A model generated the notes under the pieces. It did no database searches, was not told the DNA's origin, and was given only the letters and a program-made list of their open reading frames with translations. Positions 16,430 to 28,655 of a stretch of DNA of 64,000 nt are shown piece after piece. This DNA is from Bacillus sp. cl95 (GTDB lineage: Bacteria; Bacillota; Bacilli; Bacillales; Cytobacillaceae), in assembly GCF_900115925.1 (NCBI RefSeq), contig NZ_FOYF01000005.1, positions 186,001 to 250,000 of the forward strand, read 5' to 3'. Every line of letters starts with the position of its first letter. Positions within the stretch are counted from its first letter, which is position 1. Both the position numbers and the translations under genes were made by a program.

Positions 16430-17308
16430 TTATACTTTTTCTCTCATATTTTTACCAAACAGTCCTGATGGACGGAAGATAAGGATTAAGATCAATACAA
16501 CGAACGCTACACCGTCACGCCATAATGAGTATCCGACCGCACTTACGAGGGACTCAATCACTCCCAGTACAAGTCCACCTACCATCGCACCTGGGATAAT
16601 ACCGATTCCGCCAAGAACAGCTGCTACGAATGCTTTTAATCCAGGGATGATTCCCATCAATGGTTCAATTTTTGTATAATAAACCCCGAAAATGACTCCT
16701 GCCGCACCTGCAAGTGCTGATCCAATAGCAAAAGTCGCTGAGATTGTATTATCCACATTAATCCCCATCAGACGGGCTGCGTCCATATCATGCGACACCG
16801 CACGCATCGCTTTTCCGATTTTCGTCTTATGTACGATGAATTGAAGTACAATCATCAAGAAAACAGACGTTCCAAGAATTAGAAGTGACTGACTGCTGAT
16901 TTTTAAACCTAAAAGTTCAATACTTTTCGACGGCAACACATCACCAGGATATGCTTCAGGCTGTGCCCCGCGCACATATATCGTTCCATATTCGATAAAG
17001 AGTGAAACACCAATCGCCGTGATCAAGGCAGCAATACGTGTTGCATTCCTTAAAGGCTTATAAGCAATTCTTTCAATTAAGACACCAAAGATGGCACAGA
17101 CGGCCATGGATAAAATTAAAGCCGGGAAAAATCCTATTTCTAAGATAGTAATAGAATAGAAGCCTACAAATGCCCCGACCATAAAAACATCGCCATGTGC
17201 GAAGTTGATGAGCTTTACGATTCCGTAAACCATCGTATAACCAAGTGCGATTAACGCATAAATACTGCCAAGTGAGATTCCATTCACCAACTGTTGTATG
17301 ATTTCCAT
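16430..17308 (-). CDS. livH: Branched-chain amino acid ABC transporter, permease LivH
   Basis: A 292-residue membrane protein with the LivH landmarks GISLGSIYALIALGYTMVYG at the start, INFAHGDVFMVGAF and GKAMRAVSHDMDAARLMGIN (coupling loop). It is the first permease gene, separated from livJ by 119 bases that include a hairpin, so it is probably expressed at a lower level than the binding protein. Confidence 0.95.
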   Translation of the reverse strand: MEIIQQLVNGISLGSIYALIALGYTMVYGIVKLINFAHGDVFMVGAFVGFYSITILEIGFFPALILSMAVCAIFGVLIERIAYKPLRNATRIAALITAIGVSLFIEYGTIYVRGAQPEAYPGDVLPSKSIELLGLKISSQSLLILGTSVFLMIVLQFIVHKTKIGKAMRAVSHDMDAARLMGINVDNTISATFAIGSALAGAAGVIFGVYYTKIEPLMGIIPGLKAFVAAVLGGIGIIPGAMVGGLVLGVIESLVSAVGYSLWRDGVAFVVLILILIFRPSGLFGKNMREKV

Positions 17309-17352
17309 TTTTACACGCTCCCAAAGTTGCTGCGATTTGAATCTTGCAATGG

Positions 17353-17390
17353 AAAAGGGACTGATCCCTACTTACGAGTCAGCCCCTTTT
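17353..17390 (-). terminator. Intercistronic hairpin between livJ and livH
   Basis: AAAAGGGACTGA pairs with TCAGCCCCTTTT (one G-U). On the minus strand it ends in TTTT, a leaky terminator or 3'-stabilising hairpin that would raise binding-protein levels above those of the channel. Confidence 0.7.
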
Positions 17391-17427
17391 AGTTTTCAAA
17401 AATAACAAAGGTTGTTTAATATCCCTA

Positions 17428-18594
17428 TTATGGATTTACCTTTGTTTTAAATTGCTGTTGTCCGCCTTTGTATTCTAAAATAACAGCGGATTTAATAGGA
17501 TCGTGGTTTTTATCTAACTTCAATTCACCAGAAACTAAAGCAAGGCTCTCTGTTTTTGCTAGGGCCTCTTTAATCTTTTTAGGATCATCACTGCCTGCAC
17601 GCTTAATTGCATCAGCAAGGAAGTATGCTGAATCGTAACCAAGAGCCGCGAACGCATCTGGAGACTTGTCATTGTATTTCGCTTTGAAAGCTTTTACGAA
17701 CTCTTGAACTTTTTTATCTTCGTCACCAGCAGAGTAGTGATTTGTGATAAATGTGTTGTTAAGAGGGTCTGCACCTGCGATTTCAGTTAGCTTAGGAGAA
17801 TCCCAGCCATCTCCACCCATGAATGGAACGTCAAGGCCAAGTTCACGTGCTTGCTTAATGATTAAACCAACTTCTTCGTAGTAACCAGGAAGGAAAATGA
17901 ATTCAGGGTTGGAAGCTTTAATGTTTGTAAGGATTGCACGGAAGTCTGTATCCTTCGCAACATAAGCTTCTTCAGCAACAAGTTCTCCACCGTTTTTCTT
18001 GAATGACTTTTTAAATGCATCAGCTAAGCCTTTTGCATAGTCACTTGAGCTATCGATGATTACTGCTGCCTTCTTAACTTTTAGATCATTAGAAGCAAAG
18101 TTTGCCGCTACCGTTCCTTGGAAAGGATCGATGAAGCATGTACGGAATACATAATCATTTACCTTGCCGTCTTTTACTGTTACAGCAGGGTTTGTACCTG
18201 TTGGAGTTAATAATGGAACATTATGCTTTTGTGCAATTTGCACTTGTGCCAATGTGTTTGTACTTGTTGCAGATCCGACGATCGCAACAACCTTATCTTG
18301 GCTTACAAGTTTCAGTGCGCCGCTTGTTGCTTCTGCTGCATCTGATTTATTATCTACTTTTACAAGTTCAAGCTTTTTACCATTGATTCCTTTTTTGTTG
18401 ATTTCTTCAAGAGCCAACTCAAGACCTTCTGATACGGATTGTCCATAAGAAGCAACTCCACCGGATAACTCTAGGTTTGCGCCGATTTTGATTGTATCGC
18501 CGCCACCCCCTGTACTTTTTGCATTACAGCCTGCGAGTACTCCCGCTGATAACATCAGCGACATGAAAATACCTGCCATTCTTTTTTTCTTCAT
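17428..18594 (-). CDS. livJ: Branched-chain amino acid ABC transporter, substrate-binding lipoprotein
   Basis: A 388-residue periplasmic-binding-like lipoprotein: basic start MKKKRMAG, hydrophobic core and lipobox VLAGC, followed by the two-lobed Leu/Ile/Val-binding fold (IKIGANLELSGGVASYGQS). It captures the amino acid outside and delivers it to LivHM. The ATG at 18594 with GGGGGAT upstream places the signal peptide correctly; the frame upstream to 18654 does not fit. First gene of the operon, behind a CodY box. Confidence 0.93.
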   Translation of the reverse strand: MKKKRMAGIFMSLMLSAGVLAGCNAKSTGGGGDTIKIGANLELSGGVASYGQSVSEGLELALEEINKKGINGKKLELVKVDNKSDAAEATSGALKLVSQDKVVAIVGSATSTNTLAQVQIAQKHNVPLLTPTGTNPAVTVKDGKVNDYVFRTCFIDPFQGTVAANFASNDLKVKKAAVIIDSSSDYAKGLADAFKKSFKKNGGELVAEEAYVAKDTDFRAILTNIKASNPEFIFLPGYYEEVGLIIKQARELGLDVPFMGGDGWDSPKLTEIAGADPLNNTFITNHYSAGDEDKKVQEFVKAFKAKYNDKSPDAFAALGYDSAYFLADAIKRAGSDDPKKIKEALAKTESLALVSGELKLDKNHDPIKSAVILEYKGGQQQFKTKVNP

Positions 18595-18703
18595 CTCTGA
18601 TCCCCCGTTTGTAAAATATTGTTTTTTCACAAAACAGTCTCTCTGTCTAAACAAAGAAGAATTACAAGTTCGAAATAGTTATCCGACTGTTTTTAATAAA
18701 GAT

Positions 18704-18718
18704 AATATTCTGAAAATA
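18704..18718. promoter_or_regulatory. CodY box of the liv operon
   Basis: AATATTCTGAAAATA matches the CodY consensus AATTTTCWGAAAATT at 13 of 15 positions. It lies immediately downstream of the livJ -10 hexamer, a repressing position. CodY binds when branched-chain amino acids and GTP are plentiful, fitting an importer of those amino acids. Confidence 0.8.
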
Positions 18719-18746
18719 TTGTACAAAATTCTATTCTTTAAGTCTA
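18718..18746 (-). promoter_or_regulatory. livJ promoter
   Basis: On the minus strand TAGACT (18746-18741) and TACAAT (18723-18718) are separated by 17 bases, about 125 bases before the livJ start. The long leader between shows no riboswitch that I recognise. Confidence 0.55.
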
Positions 18747-18907
18747 GTACTATAATAATAATTATCTTAAATTTTTTTTAGCATAAAAGAAGGAATTTAG
18801 TCATTGCAAGGAATATAGCGAGAATCTCATAATCCTTCGCTGTTCGAAATTACTATTATTAATACATCAATAGTAATAACTATTCATCAATTATTTTAAA
18901 AATATAG

Positions 18908-18937
18908 AAAAGAGGCTTCTACTATAGAAGCCTCTTA
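18908..18937 (-). terminator. Terminator of niaP
   Basis: AAAGAGGCTTCTA-type arms: AAGAGGCTTCTA and TAGAAGCCTCTT around a 3-base loop; T-rich on the minus strand. The remainder of the 18595-18968 gap is AT-rich leader and promoter DNA. Confidence 0.8.
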
Positions 18938-18968
18938 CATGTTTATACATACTTTTGCAGAAAAGCAT

Positions 18969-20174
18969 TTAAGATAGTTCTTTGTTCTTCGTTTCCGTTC
19001 CTAAGAAGAAGACACTGGCCGCTCCAATGAGAATCGCGATGCAGAAAATGGTAAAAATCTCTCCCATTTCGTAGTTTGCTTTGACCAGATAACCAACGAG
19101 CAGAGGTCCGAATATGCCCCCAATTCGACCAAAGGAAGCTGCCATTCCTGCTCCTGTTCCCCTGACAATCGTAGGATATTGTTCTGGCGTATAGGCATAA
19201 AGCGCACCCCATGCCCCCAGATTGAAAAAGGATAAGAATGCTCCTGCCGTGATTAGCCCTTCCAGTGAATCAGCTGTCCCAAAGAAGTATGCACTTACAG
19301 CCGTCCCGATTAAATAAGTAATAAGGACAAATTTCCGGCCCATTTTTTCAATAAAATACGAAGCTGTAAAATAACCTGGCAACTGTGCAAGCGTCATGAT
19401 AAGCACATATTGAAAGCTCTTGATCAAACTGAAACCCTTCATAACCATCACACTTGGAAGCCATAAGAACATTCCATAATATGAGAAAACGACACAAAAC
19501 CACAAAATCCAAAGCATTGTCGTTTGCTTGCGATAATCCTTCGACCAAACAAGACGAATATTTTCCATAGCAGAGGTTTTCTCTGCTTTCTTAACCGATA
19601 AGAACTGTGGCGAATCCGGTAATTTTAATCGCAAATATAGCGCATAAAATGCCGGAAGCGCACTTAACAACATCGCAGTCTGCCAGCCATATTTAGGAAT
19701 AATGAAGAATGAAATGACAGCCGCCAACAACCAGCCGCCTGCCCAAAAACTCTCCAGCAACACGACTACGCGACCTCTTTTTTCAGCAGGAACACTTTCG
19801 GATACAAGTGTAGATGCGACAGGCAATTCACCGCCAAGCCCCATGCCAATTAAGAAACGCAGGATAAGGAAAACCGTTAGAGTTGTGGCAAAAGCTGATG
19901 CTCCGCTCCCAATTGAAAATAGTAATAAAGTAATGATAAAGACTGATTTTCGCCCGACACGATCTGCCATAATCCCAAAAAGAAGGGCACCTACAGCCAT
20001 TCCTATCGAGTTCACACTACCAATCCATCCTAGCTGCTCAGTTGATAAATTCCATTCAACACTTAAAGCCGCGATGACGAACGAAAGCATGCCGACGTCC
20101 ATTGCGTCGAACATCCATCCTAATCCGGCAATTCCAAGCAGTTTTCGATTGGATATCTCTTTGTTTTTGCTCAT
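18969..20174 (-). CDS. niaP: Niacin transporter NiaP-like MFS permease
   Basis: A 401-residue, twelve-helix major facilitator. The opening (SNRKLLGIAGLGWMFDAMDV, then VEWNLSTEQLGWIGSVNSIG and GMGLGGELPVASTLVSE) closely resembles Bacillus subtilis NiaP (YceI), which imports nicotinic acid. MFS motif A is ADRVGRKS. AGGAGG lies before the ATG. Upstream, GTGTCTTTACAC (20229-20240) is an inverted repeat that could be a NiaR-type operator, unproven. It is divergent from ilvE. A sugar or other organic-acid permease is the alternative. Confidence 0.8.
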   Translation of the reverse strand: MSKNKEISNRKLLGIAGLGWMFDAMDVGMLSFVIAALSVEWNLSTEQLGWIGSVNSIGMAVGALLFGIMADRVGRKSVFIITLLLFSIGSGASAFATTLTVFLILRFLIGMGLGGELPVASTLVSESVPAEKRGRVVVLLESFWAGGWLLAAVISFFIIPKYGWQTAMLLSALPAFYALYLRLKLPDSPQFLSVKKAEKTSAMENIRLVWSKDYRKQTTMLWILWFCVVFSYYGMFLWLPSVMVMKGFSLIKSFQYVLIMTLAQLPGYFTASYFIEKMGRKFVLITYLIGTAVSAYFFGTADSLEGLITAGAFLSFFNLGAWGALYAYTPEQYPTIVRGTGAGMAASFGRIGGIFGPLLVGYLVKANYEMGEIFTIFCIAILIGAASVFFLGTETKNKELS

Positions 20175-20277
20175 TTTAAATCCTCCTGATATTCCAATTC
20201 ATACCGTAAACCAATCTCATTCTAACACGTGTCTTTACACTAGTCATCCAAGATATTTTTTAAATGATTACAATATT

Positions 20278-20292
20278 TTGTAAGCGCTTCAT
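20278..20292. promoter_or_regulatory. cre-like site 1 between niaP and ilvE
   Basis: TTGTAAGCGCTTCAT has one mismatch to WTGNAANCGNWNNCW. It lies about 230 bases before ilvE and 104 before niaP on the other strand. Confidence 0.45.
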
Positions 20293-20343
20293 AAAAATTT
20301 ACAATTATTTTCTTCTTTGTCCATTGTTCCTTTTATAACAACA

Positions 20344-20358
20344 ATGTAAACGCTCTCT
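20344..20358. promoter_or_regulatory. cre site 2 upstream of ilvE
   Basis: ATGTAAACGCTCTCT fits the CcpA consensus WTGNAANCGNWNNCW at every fixed position. In Bacillus subtilis CcpA activates the ilv-leu operon from an upstream cre, so an activating role here is plausible. Confidence 0.65.
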
Positions 20359-20367
20359 TTTTATCTA

Positions 20368-20382
20368 ATTGTTCTGAATTAT
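20368..20382. promoter_or_regulatory. Weak CodY-box candidate upstream of ilvE
   Basis: ATTGTTCTGAATTAT matches the CodY consensus at 10 of 15 positions, adjacent to the cre site. CodY repression of ilv-leu is known in Bacillus; this particular site is an inference. Confidence 0.35.
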
Positions 20383-20520
20383 CAGATTTTATTATCATAG
20401 ACCTGTTGATTCTGTATATGAATGGTTGTATGATTAGCGGCAACATCAAAAGATAGATTCTTCCAGATTAAATCTAAAAGCTAATTTTCTCTCAATCAAC
20501 GAAGAAAGGAGTGGTTGTAT

Positions 20521-21429
20521 TTGAACAGTCAATGGATTTTCTTAGGCGGTCAATTTGTTAAAAAAGAAGACGCAGTCGTTTCTGTTTACGATCATGGATT
20601 TTTGTATGGCGACGGGGTGTTCGAAGGGATTCGCGTTTACAGCGGAAATGTCTTCAAACTTGATGAACATTTAAATCGTTTATACGAATCTGCACAATCT
20701 ATCATGCTTAATATTCCCTACCAAAAGGAGGAACTGGTTCAGATTATTGTAGAGACAATCAGGAAGAATCAGCTTGATTGCGCTTATATCAGAGTCGTTG
20801 TATCCCGTGGCATGGGCAATCTTGGTCTTGATCCGAAATCCTGTTCGCAACCACGCGTCATTGTCATTGCGGAGGAACTAGCTCTTTTCCCAAAAGAATT
20901 ATACGAGCGTGGCTTACGGGTCGGATCGGTCGCAAGCAGGCGAAACCGTCCAGATGTCCTCAGCCCCCAGATTAAGTCACTTAACTATTTAAATAACATT
21001 CTCGTAAAACTTGAAGCCAACCAGGCCGGAGTGGATGAAGCATTGATGCTCAATGACCAAGGCTACGTCACAGAAGGGTCTGCCGATAATATTTTCATCG
21101 TCAAAAACAAAAAGATCTATACGCCACCTGTCTATTTAGGTGCTTTAGAAGGAATCACGCGCAACGCCATCATTGAACTTGCCGCACAAACTGGTTACGA
21201 ATTAGTTGAAAAACCGTTCACAAGGCATGACGTGTATGTAGCAGATGAAGTGTTCTTGACCGGAACTGCTGTTGAAGTCATCGCAGTCATTGATGTTGAC
21301 GGTCGTGTGATCAACGATGGCAAACCAGGACCTGTGACAAATCACCTACTAGCAGAATTCAGACAACTTGTAAAAACTGATGGCGTACAATGCTATCCGC
21401 CCGCACCTAATCATGCGGTTGTAAGCTGA
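20521..21429 (+). CDS. ilvE: Branched-chain amino acid aminotransferase (class IV)
   Basis: A 302-residue PLP enzyme that transfers amino groups between glutamate and the keto acids of Val, Leu and Ile, the last step of the pathway. The fold-type IV pattern is clear: YDHGFLYGDGVFEGIR near residue 23, the PLP lysine K152 in SPQIKSLNYLNNI, EGSADNIF and FLTGTAVEV. Start: in-frame TTG codons stand at 20515 and 20521; AAAGGAG is 9 bases from the second but only 3 from the first, so 20521 is chosen. First gene of the biosynthesis cluster, 9 bases before ilvD. Confidence 0.92.
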   Translation: MNSQWIFLGGQFVKKEDAVVSVYDHGFLYGDGVFEGIRVYSGNVFKLDEHLNRLYESAQSIMLNIPYQKEELVQIIVETIRKNQLDCAYIRVVVSRGMGNLGLDPKSCSQPRVIVIAEELALFPKELYERGLRVGSVASRRNRPDVLSPQIKSLNYLNNILVKLEANQAGVDEALMLNDQGYVTEGSADNIFIVKNKKIYTPPVYLGALEGITRNAIIELAAQTGYELVEKPFTRHDVYVADEVFLTGTAVEVIAVIDVDGRVINDGKPGPVTNHLLAEFRQLVKTDGVQCYPPAPNHAVVS

Positions 21430-21438
21430 GGTGATGGC

Positions 21439-23106
21439 ATGCGCAGCGATATGATCAAAAAGGGGGTCGACCGTGCCCCCCACCGTAGCCTCCTTTATGC
21501 TACCGGTGTAAAAACGAGAGATTTAGAGAAACCATTTATCGGTGTCTGTAATTCTTATATTGATATCATCCCAGGACACCGTCACCTCAATGTGTTTGCT
21601 GAAGTTGTAAAAGAAGCCATCCGTGAAGCCGGCGGGATTCCATTCGAATTTAATACAATCGGTGTGGATGACGGTATTGCCATGGGACATATTGGCATGC
21701 GTTATTCCCTGCCAAGCCGCGAAATCATTGCAGATAGTGCTGAAACGGTCATAAATGCCCATTGGTTTGACGGGGTCTTCTATATTCCGAATTGCGACAA
21801 GATTACACCAGGTATGCTGATGGCCGCTGCTAGAACGAATGTCCCTTCTGTTTTCGTTTCGGGCGGACCTATGGAAGCCGGTGTCTCTTCTACTGGTAAA
21901 AAATTATCGCTTGTTTCCGTTTTTGAAGGAGTTGGCGCGTATCATAAGGGATCGATGTCAGCGGAAGAGCTACTCGATATAGAATCACAAGCATGCCCGA
22001 CTTGCGGCTCGTGTTCGGGAATGTTTACGGCGAATTCAATGAATTGCTTGATGGAGATGCTTGGCATGACGGTGCCGGATAACGGGACCATCGTCGCCAC
22101 TTCAAATAACCGTCACAAGCTGATTCGACAAGCTGCAAAGCATCTGATGGACCTTATCAAACAAGACATCAAACCGCGTGATATTTTAACAAAAGAAGCA
22201 TTTGACAATGCTTTTGCACTCGATATGGCGATGGGCGGATCCACCAACACCGTTCTACATACCCTCGCTATCGCCCATGAAGCGGGAATCGAATACGATT
22301 TACACGAAATCAACCGTATTGCTGAAAAAGTTCCTTACCTTTCAAAAATCAGCCCTGCCTCTGATTACTCTATGGAAGATGTCCATCATGCAGGGGGTGT
22401 GAGCGCCATTATTCATGAGCTTTGCCAAATTGATGGACTGATTCATAAAGATTGCCTCACGATTACAGGAAAAACCATCTATGAAAATGTAAAAGATGCC
22501 TATATTGTTGATGACCAGGTAATCAGAACAAAAGGAAATCCCTACAGTCCGGTTGGGGGACTTTCGATCTTATTCGGAAATATAGCGCCTGATGGAGGAG
22601 TCATTAAAGTAGGCGCTGTTGACCCTTCTATTAAGAAGTTTCTCGGCGAAGCGATTGTTTTTGACTCGCAAGAAGAAGCACAGGCGGGTATCGACAATGG
22701 CATTGTCCAAAGCGGCCATGTCGTCGTCATTCGTTATGAAGGGCCAAAGGGCGGTCCCGGTATGCCGGAAATGCTAGCGCCAACTTCAGCCATCGCCGGT
22801 AGGGGGCTTGATAAAGAAGTCGCCTTAATTACGGATGGAAGATTCTCAGGAGCGAGTCGCGGGATTTCCATCGGCCATATCTCTCCAGAAGCGGCAGAAG
22901 GCGGACCAATCGCATTCGTTCAAAACGGTGATCCCATATTAATAGATTTACAAACTCGTTCAATTGATTTGTTAGTTGATGAGAGTGTCCTCTTAGAAAG
23001 GCAAGCACAATGGATAAAGCCTGAACCTAAAATCAAGACGGGTTATCTTGCAAAATATGCAAAACTCGTAACCTCTGCCAATACGGGTGGGGTCATGAAA
23101 TTCTAA
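21439..23106 (+). CDS. ilvD: Dihydroxy-acid dehydratase
   Basis: A 555-residue Fe-S enzyme converting dihydroxy acids to 2-keto acids in Val/Ile/Leu synthesis. Family motifs are [34 protein letters not shown] (two cluster cysteines) and [23 protein letters not shown] near the C terminus. Complete length. It follows ilvE closely; the T-box leader begins right after its stop, so ilvED transcription probably also runs into that leader. Confidence 0.95.
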   Translation: MRSDMIKKGVDRAPHRSLLYATGVKTRDLEKPFIGVCNSYIDIIPGHRHLNVFAEVVKEAIREAGGIPFEFNTIGVDDGIAMGHIGMRYSLPSREIIADSAETVINAHWFDGVFYIPNCDKITPGMLMAAARTNVPSVFVSGGPMEAGVSSTGKKLSLVSVFEGVGAYHKGSMSAEELLDIESQACPTCGSCSGMFTANSMNCLMEMLGMTVPDNGTIVATSNNRHKLIRQAAKHLMDLIKQDIKPRDILTKEAFDNAFALDMAMGGSTNTVLHTLAIAHEAGIEYDLHEINRIAEKVPYLSKISPASDYSMEDVHHAGGVSAIIHELCQIDGLIHKDCLTITGKTIYENVKDAYIVDDQVIRTKGNPYSPVGGLSILFGNIAPDGGVIKVGAVDPSIKKFLGEAIVFDSQEEAQAGIDNGIVQSGHVVVIRYEGPKGGPGMPEMLAPTSAIAGRGLDKEVALITDGRFSGASRGISIGHISPEAAEGGPIAFVQNGDPILIDLQTRSIDLLVDESVLLERQAQWIKPEPKIKTGYLAKYAKLVTSANTGGVMKF

Positions 23107-23109
23107 AAG

Positions 23110-23429
23110 TCGATAATGGAAAAACGACGACGGGACTAAAAGCATAAGCATACGTATTCCCAGAGATCCGGGGTTGCTGGAAGCCCGGAAATACAGCTTA
23201 TTCTGACATCCTCCCTGAGTACTGAGCTGAACGGAGATCCCTATTAAGCTTAGTCGGGTATTCTTACCCGTTATCAAAACGAAACCGTCATTATTTGAAT
23301 GGCGGCTTCATAAGGCAGTTTTTGCAAGAAAACTGTAAAACCGGGTGGTACCGTGAAAAGCAGAGCCTTTTCTCCCCGTTTAATCTGTATGGTCTATGCA
23401 GTTTATTCGGAGAGGATTGGCTTTTTTTC
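23110..23429 (+). ncRNA. T-box leader (probably Leu-responsive) of ilvB operon
   Basis: The T-box core GGGTGGTACCGTG is at 23343-23355 within the antiterminator region. Upstream is a stem I with a GC-rich distal part (CCGGGGTTGCTGGAAGCCCGG region, 23169-23189) and conserved-looking GACATCC. Leucine codons CTC (23211-23213) and CTG (23215-23217) are the candidates for the specifier; I could not decide between them. The terminator AGCC...GGCT with seven T ends at 23429. Uncharged tRNA-Leu would allow read-through into ilvB-ilvA. Confidence 0.88.
23362..23429 (+). terminator. Regulated terminator of the T-box leader
   Basis: AGCC..CTCCCCG on the left pairs with CGGAGAG..GGCT on the right, followed by TTTTTTT. 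Its left arm overlaps the sequence after the T-box, as needed for mutually exclusive folding. Confidence 0.8.
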
Positions 23430-23460
23430 ATTCGACAATATCAGAATTTTTAGATAAGAG

Positions 23461-23704
23461 GTTGATTTCCACTCCAGGATGCTCGCTTTCCGCGGTACGA
23501 ATTATGAAAAAGCCCTAATGCCGGCTTTTTCATGTGCAAATTCGTCTTGGGCGGGCGGTGAGCCTCCTCGGCGCACGGCGCCTGTGGGGTCTCACCTGTC
23601 CCGCTACTCCCGCAGGACGTTGAATGGCTTCCTTGAATGGACCCACGCACGAAGAAAATGCGATAGCATTTTCGAGGAGTCTCGCACCTTCCGCTCCAAT
23701 CAAC
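23461..23704. repeat. Dispersed Bacillaceae repeat R3 between T-box and ilvB
   Basis: A 244-base element bounded by GTTGATT and AATCAAC. Inside are CTCGCTTTCCGCGG, GTGAGCCTCCTCGGCGC with the complementary GCGCCTGTGGGGTCTCAC, and TCTCGCACCTTCCGCTCC. From memory this layout recurs between genes in many Bacillaceae genomes. Here it carries an extra terminator-like hairpin (23504-23533) and a second hairpin GAAAATGC/GCATTTTC (23654-23673). It separates the T-box terminator from the ilvB ribosome site. Short frames across it are not plausible genes. Confidence 0.75.
23504..23533 (+). terminator. Extra terminator-like hairpin inside R3
   Basis: ATGAAAAAGCC pairs perfectly with GGCTTTTTCAT around CTAATGCC. 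The T run lies within the stem arm, so termination efficiency is uncertain. Confidence 0.4.
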
Positions 23705-23780
23705 TTCATTAAGTAACACAGTTTACAAAAATGTCCTATTTTTTTAAATACTACCTAATTTTAAAGGAGGTCACTACAAG

Positions 23781-25505
23781 TTGAAAGCAGAAGCGAAACA
23801 ACTCACGGATGTGCTGACTAAGCCACGGACTGGGGCCGATTTGCTCATCGAATGCTTGGTTGATGAGGGTGTTGATACGCTATTTGGATATCCGGGCGGT
23901 GCCGTCCTCCCTATTTATGACGCCATCTATCGGGCGAAAGAATTACTCCAACATATCCTCTTCCGCCATGAACAAGGTTCCATTCATGCCGCCGAAGGTT
24001 ATGCAAGGGTTTCTGGTAAACCTGGTGTTGTCATTGCCACGTCAGGTCCAGGTGCAACAAATCTCGTTACAGGAATTGCCGACGCGATGATCGATTCTTT
24101 ACCACTTGTCATCTTTACAGGTCAGGTTGCCCGCAGTGTTATCGGCACCGATGCCTTTCAAGAAGCTGATATTATCGGCATTACTACTCCGATTACGAAA
24201 CATAATTTTCAAGTGCGATCTGTTAGTGAACTGCCCAGAATCGTTAGGCAGGCCTTTCATATTGCTACATCAGGCCGACCTGGACCCGTTGTCGTCGATA
24301 TCCCAAAGGACATTTCCGCCGAAGTGGTAAGCGAAGAAACATTCGCAACCGATTTTCATCTTCCTGGTTATCAACCGACCACCAAGCCTAACCCGCTGCA
24401 AGTTAAGAAACTTGCCGACTCGCTTGCTAAAGCGAAGAAACCCGTCATTCTTGCAGGTGCAGGAGTGCTGCACGGAAAAGCCTCCTCCCTATTAAAACAA
24501 TTTGCAGAAAGACATAGGCTTCCAGTTGCAACTACTCTATTAGGTTTAGGTAGCTTCCCTGGCTCCCATGACCTAGCGCTCGGTATGGCAGGAATGCATG
24601 GGACCTATGCCGCCAACATGGCTTTATTCGAATGTGATTTACTGATCAACGTTGGAGCTAGATTTGATGATCGATTGACTGGAAACCTTGAACATTTCGC
24701 CAAAAATGCCCGAGTAGCGCACATCGATATCGATCCCGCTGAAATCGGCAAGAATGTCAGCACCCAGATTCCCATCGTTTCCGATTCAAAAGAAGCATTA
24801 CTTGAATTATTGATACATGCAGAGGAATCTCCACAACATGGCGACTGGCTACAAAAACTGCAATCAAATAAAGAGAATTACCCACTTTGGTACAAAGATT
24901 ACGATCAAGAAGTCTGTCCGCAATGGCTGATGGAAATGCTCCACGAAGTAACGAACGGAAATGCCATCGTTACAACCGATGTCGGACAGCATCAGATGTG
25001 GGCTGCTCAATATTATGCATTTGATCAACCTGACCGCTGGATTACCTCGGGCGGACTAGGAACGATGGGATTTGGTTTCCCTGCGGCAATTGGAGCTCAA
25101 CTGGCCGCTCCGAATGAAACGGTTGTAGCAGTCGTTGGTGACGCCGGTTTCCAAATGACGTTGCAGGAATTATCCGTCCTTCAGGAAAGAGGGTTGCCAA
25201 TCAAAGTACTCATCGTCAATAACGGTGCACTAGGAATGGTAAGGCAATGGCAAGAAGAATTTTACGAAAAGCGCTATTCGGAATCGTTGCTACAAGTACA
25301 ACCCGACTTTGTAAAACTTGCAGAAAGCTACAACTTAAGAGGAATGAAAATTCAAAACCAGAACGAACTGCGAACCTTACTGCCTGAAATTTTTGCGTAT
25401 AACGGACCTGTAGTCATCGATTGCCGCGTTCCACAAGATGAAAAAGTCTTCCCGATGATTGCGCCTGGAAAAGGTCTCCATGAAATGATTGGGGTGAAAC
25501 CATGA
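23781..25505 (+). CDS. ilvB: Acetolactate synthase, large (catalytic) subunit
   Basis: A 574-residue ThDP enzyme condensing pyruvate with pyruvate or 2-ketobutyrate. Visible: the N-terminal ThDP domain with [14 protein letters not shown] and the catalytic glutamate region [17 protein letters not shown], the FAD/structural middle domain, and the C-terminal motif [29 protein letters not shown] that binds ThDP-Mg. Start is TTG with AAAGGAGG 10 bases upstream. Its stop overlaps the ilvH start (ATGA). The presence of the regulatory subunit next marks it as the anabolic, feedback-controlled enzyme. Confidence 0.95.
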   Translation: MKAEAKQLTDVLTKPRTGADLLIECLVDEGVDTLFGYPGGAVLPIYDAIYRAKELLQHILFRHEQGSIHAAEGYARVSGKPGVVIATSGPGATNLVTGIADAMIDSLPLVIFTGQVARSVIGTDAFQEADIIGITTPITKHNFQVRSVSELPRIVRQAFHIATSGRPGPVVVDIPKDISAEVVSEETFATDFHLPGYQPTTKPNPLQVKKLADSLAKAKKPVILAGAGVLHGKASSLLKQFAERHRLPVATTLLGLGSFPGSHDLALGMAGMHGTYAANMALFECDLLINVGARFDDRLTGNLEHFAKNARVAHIDIDPAEIGKNVSTQIPIVSDSKEALLELLIHAEESPQHGDWLQKLQSNKENYPLWYKDYDQEVCPQWLMEMLHEVTNGNAIVTTDVGQHQMWAAQYYAFDQPDRWITSGGLGTMGFGFPAAIGAQLAAPNETVVAVVGDAGFQMTLQELSVLQERGLPIKVLIVNNGALGMVRQWQEEFYEKRYSESLLQVQPDFVKLAESYNLRGMKIQNQNELRTLLPEIFAYNGPVVIDCRVPQDEKVFPMIAPGKGLHEMIGVKP

Positions 25506-26023
25506 AAAGAATCATTACCGCAGTTGTAGAAAATCGAAGTGGCGTTCTCAACCGCTTAACCGGATTGTTGCAAAGGCGTCAGTTCAATATCGAAAGTATT
25601 TCTGTCGGCCCAACTGAAACGCAGGGAATCTCAAAAATGACGCTCGTTGTGGAAGTGGAGGATAGTCAAAAGCTCGAGCAGCTTACAAAACAATTAAACA
25701 AGCAAATTGACGTCCTTAAAGTCTCTGATATTACTGAAAAAGCCATTGTCGCCCGTGAACTGGCGCTCATCAAAGTTGGAAGCAGTGGTCATTTCCGCAG
25801 TGAAATCAACGGGATCATAGAACCCTTTCGCGCTTCTGTCATCGACGTCAGCAAGGAGAGCATCGCGATTCAGGTTACAGGCAAGCCAGAAAAAGTAGAA
25901 GCACTGATTGAACTTCTCCGCCCCTATGGGATTAAGGAAATCGCTCGCACCGGATTAACGGCTTTCCTTCGCGGCCAACAGCCGCAAGTCGCAGAGCTTG
26001 CTCCATTTTCACTATCAAAATAA
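25502..26023 (+). CDS. ilvH: Acetolactate synthase, small (regulatory) subunit
   Basis: A 173-residue subunit with an N-terminal ACT domain ([34 protein letters not shown]) that binds valine and a C-terminal ALS_ss domain ([21 protein letters not shown]). It activates IlvB and confers feedback inhibition. It overlaps ilvB by 4 bases, implying translational coupling. Confidence 0.95.
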   Translation: MKRIITAVVENRSGVLNRLTGLLQRRQFNIESISVGPTETQGISKMTLVVEVEDSQKLEQLTKQLNKQIDVLKVSDITEKAIVARELALIKVGSSGHFRSEINGIIEPFRASVIDVSKESIAIQVTGKPEKVEALIELLRPYGIKEIARTGLTAFLRGQQPQVAELAPFSLSK

Positions 26024-26043
26024 ATCCAAATTAGAAGGGATGA

Positions 26044-28612
<2,569 letters not shown>

Positions 28613-28655
28613 TTCTCTAGAGGAGTTTTCTGAGGTCATTTGTGAAAAAGGTTTG

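Noticed and set aside
23479-23712. 77-codon frame in the ilvB leader
   Set aside because: It lies wholly in dispersed repeat R3 and shows no ribosome site or family resemblance.
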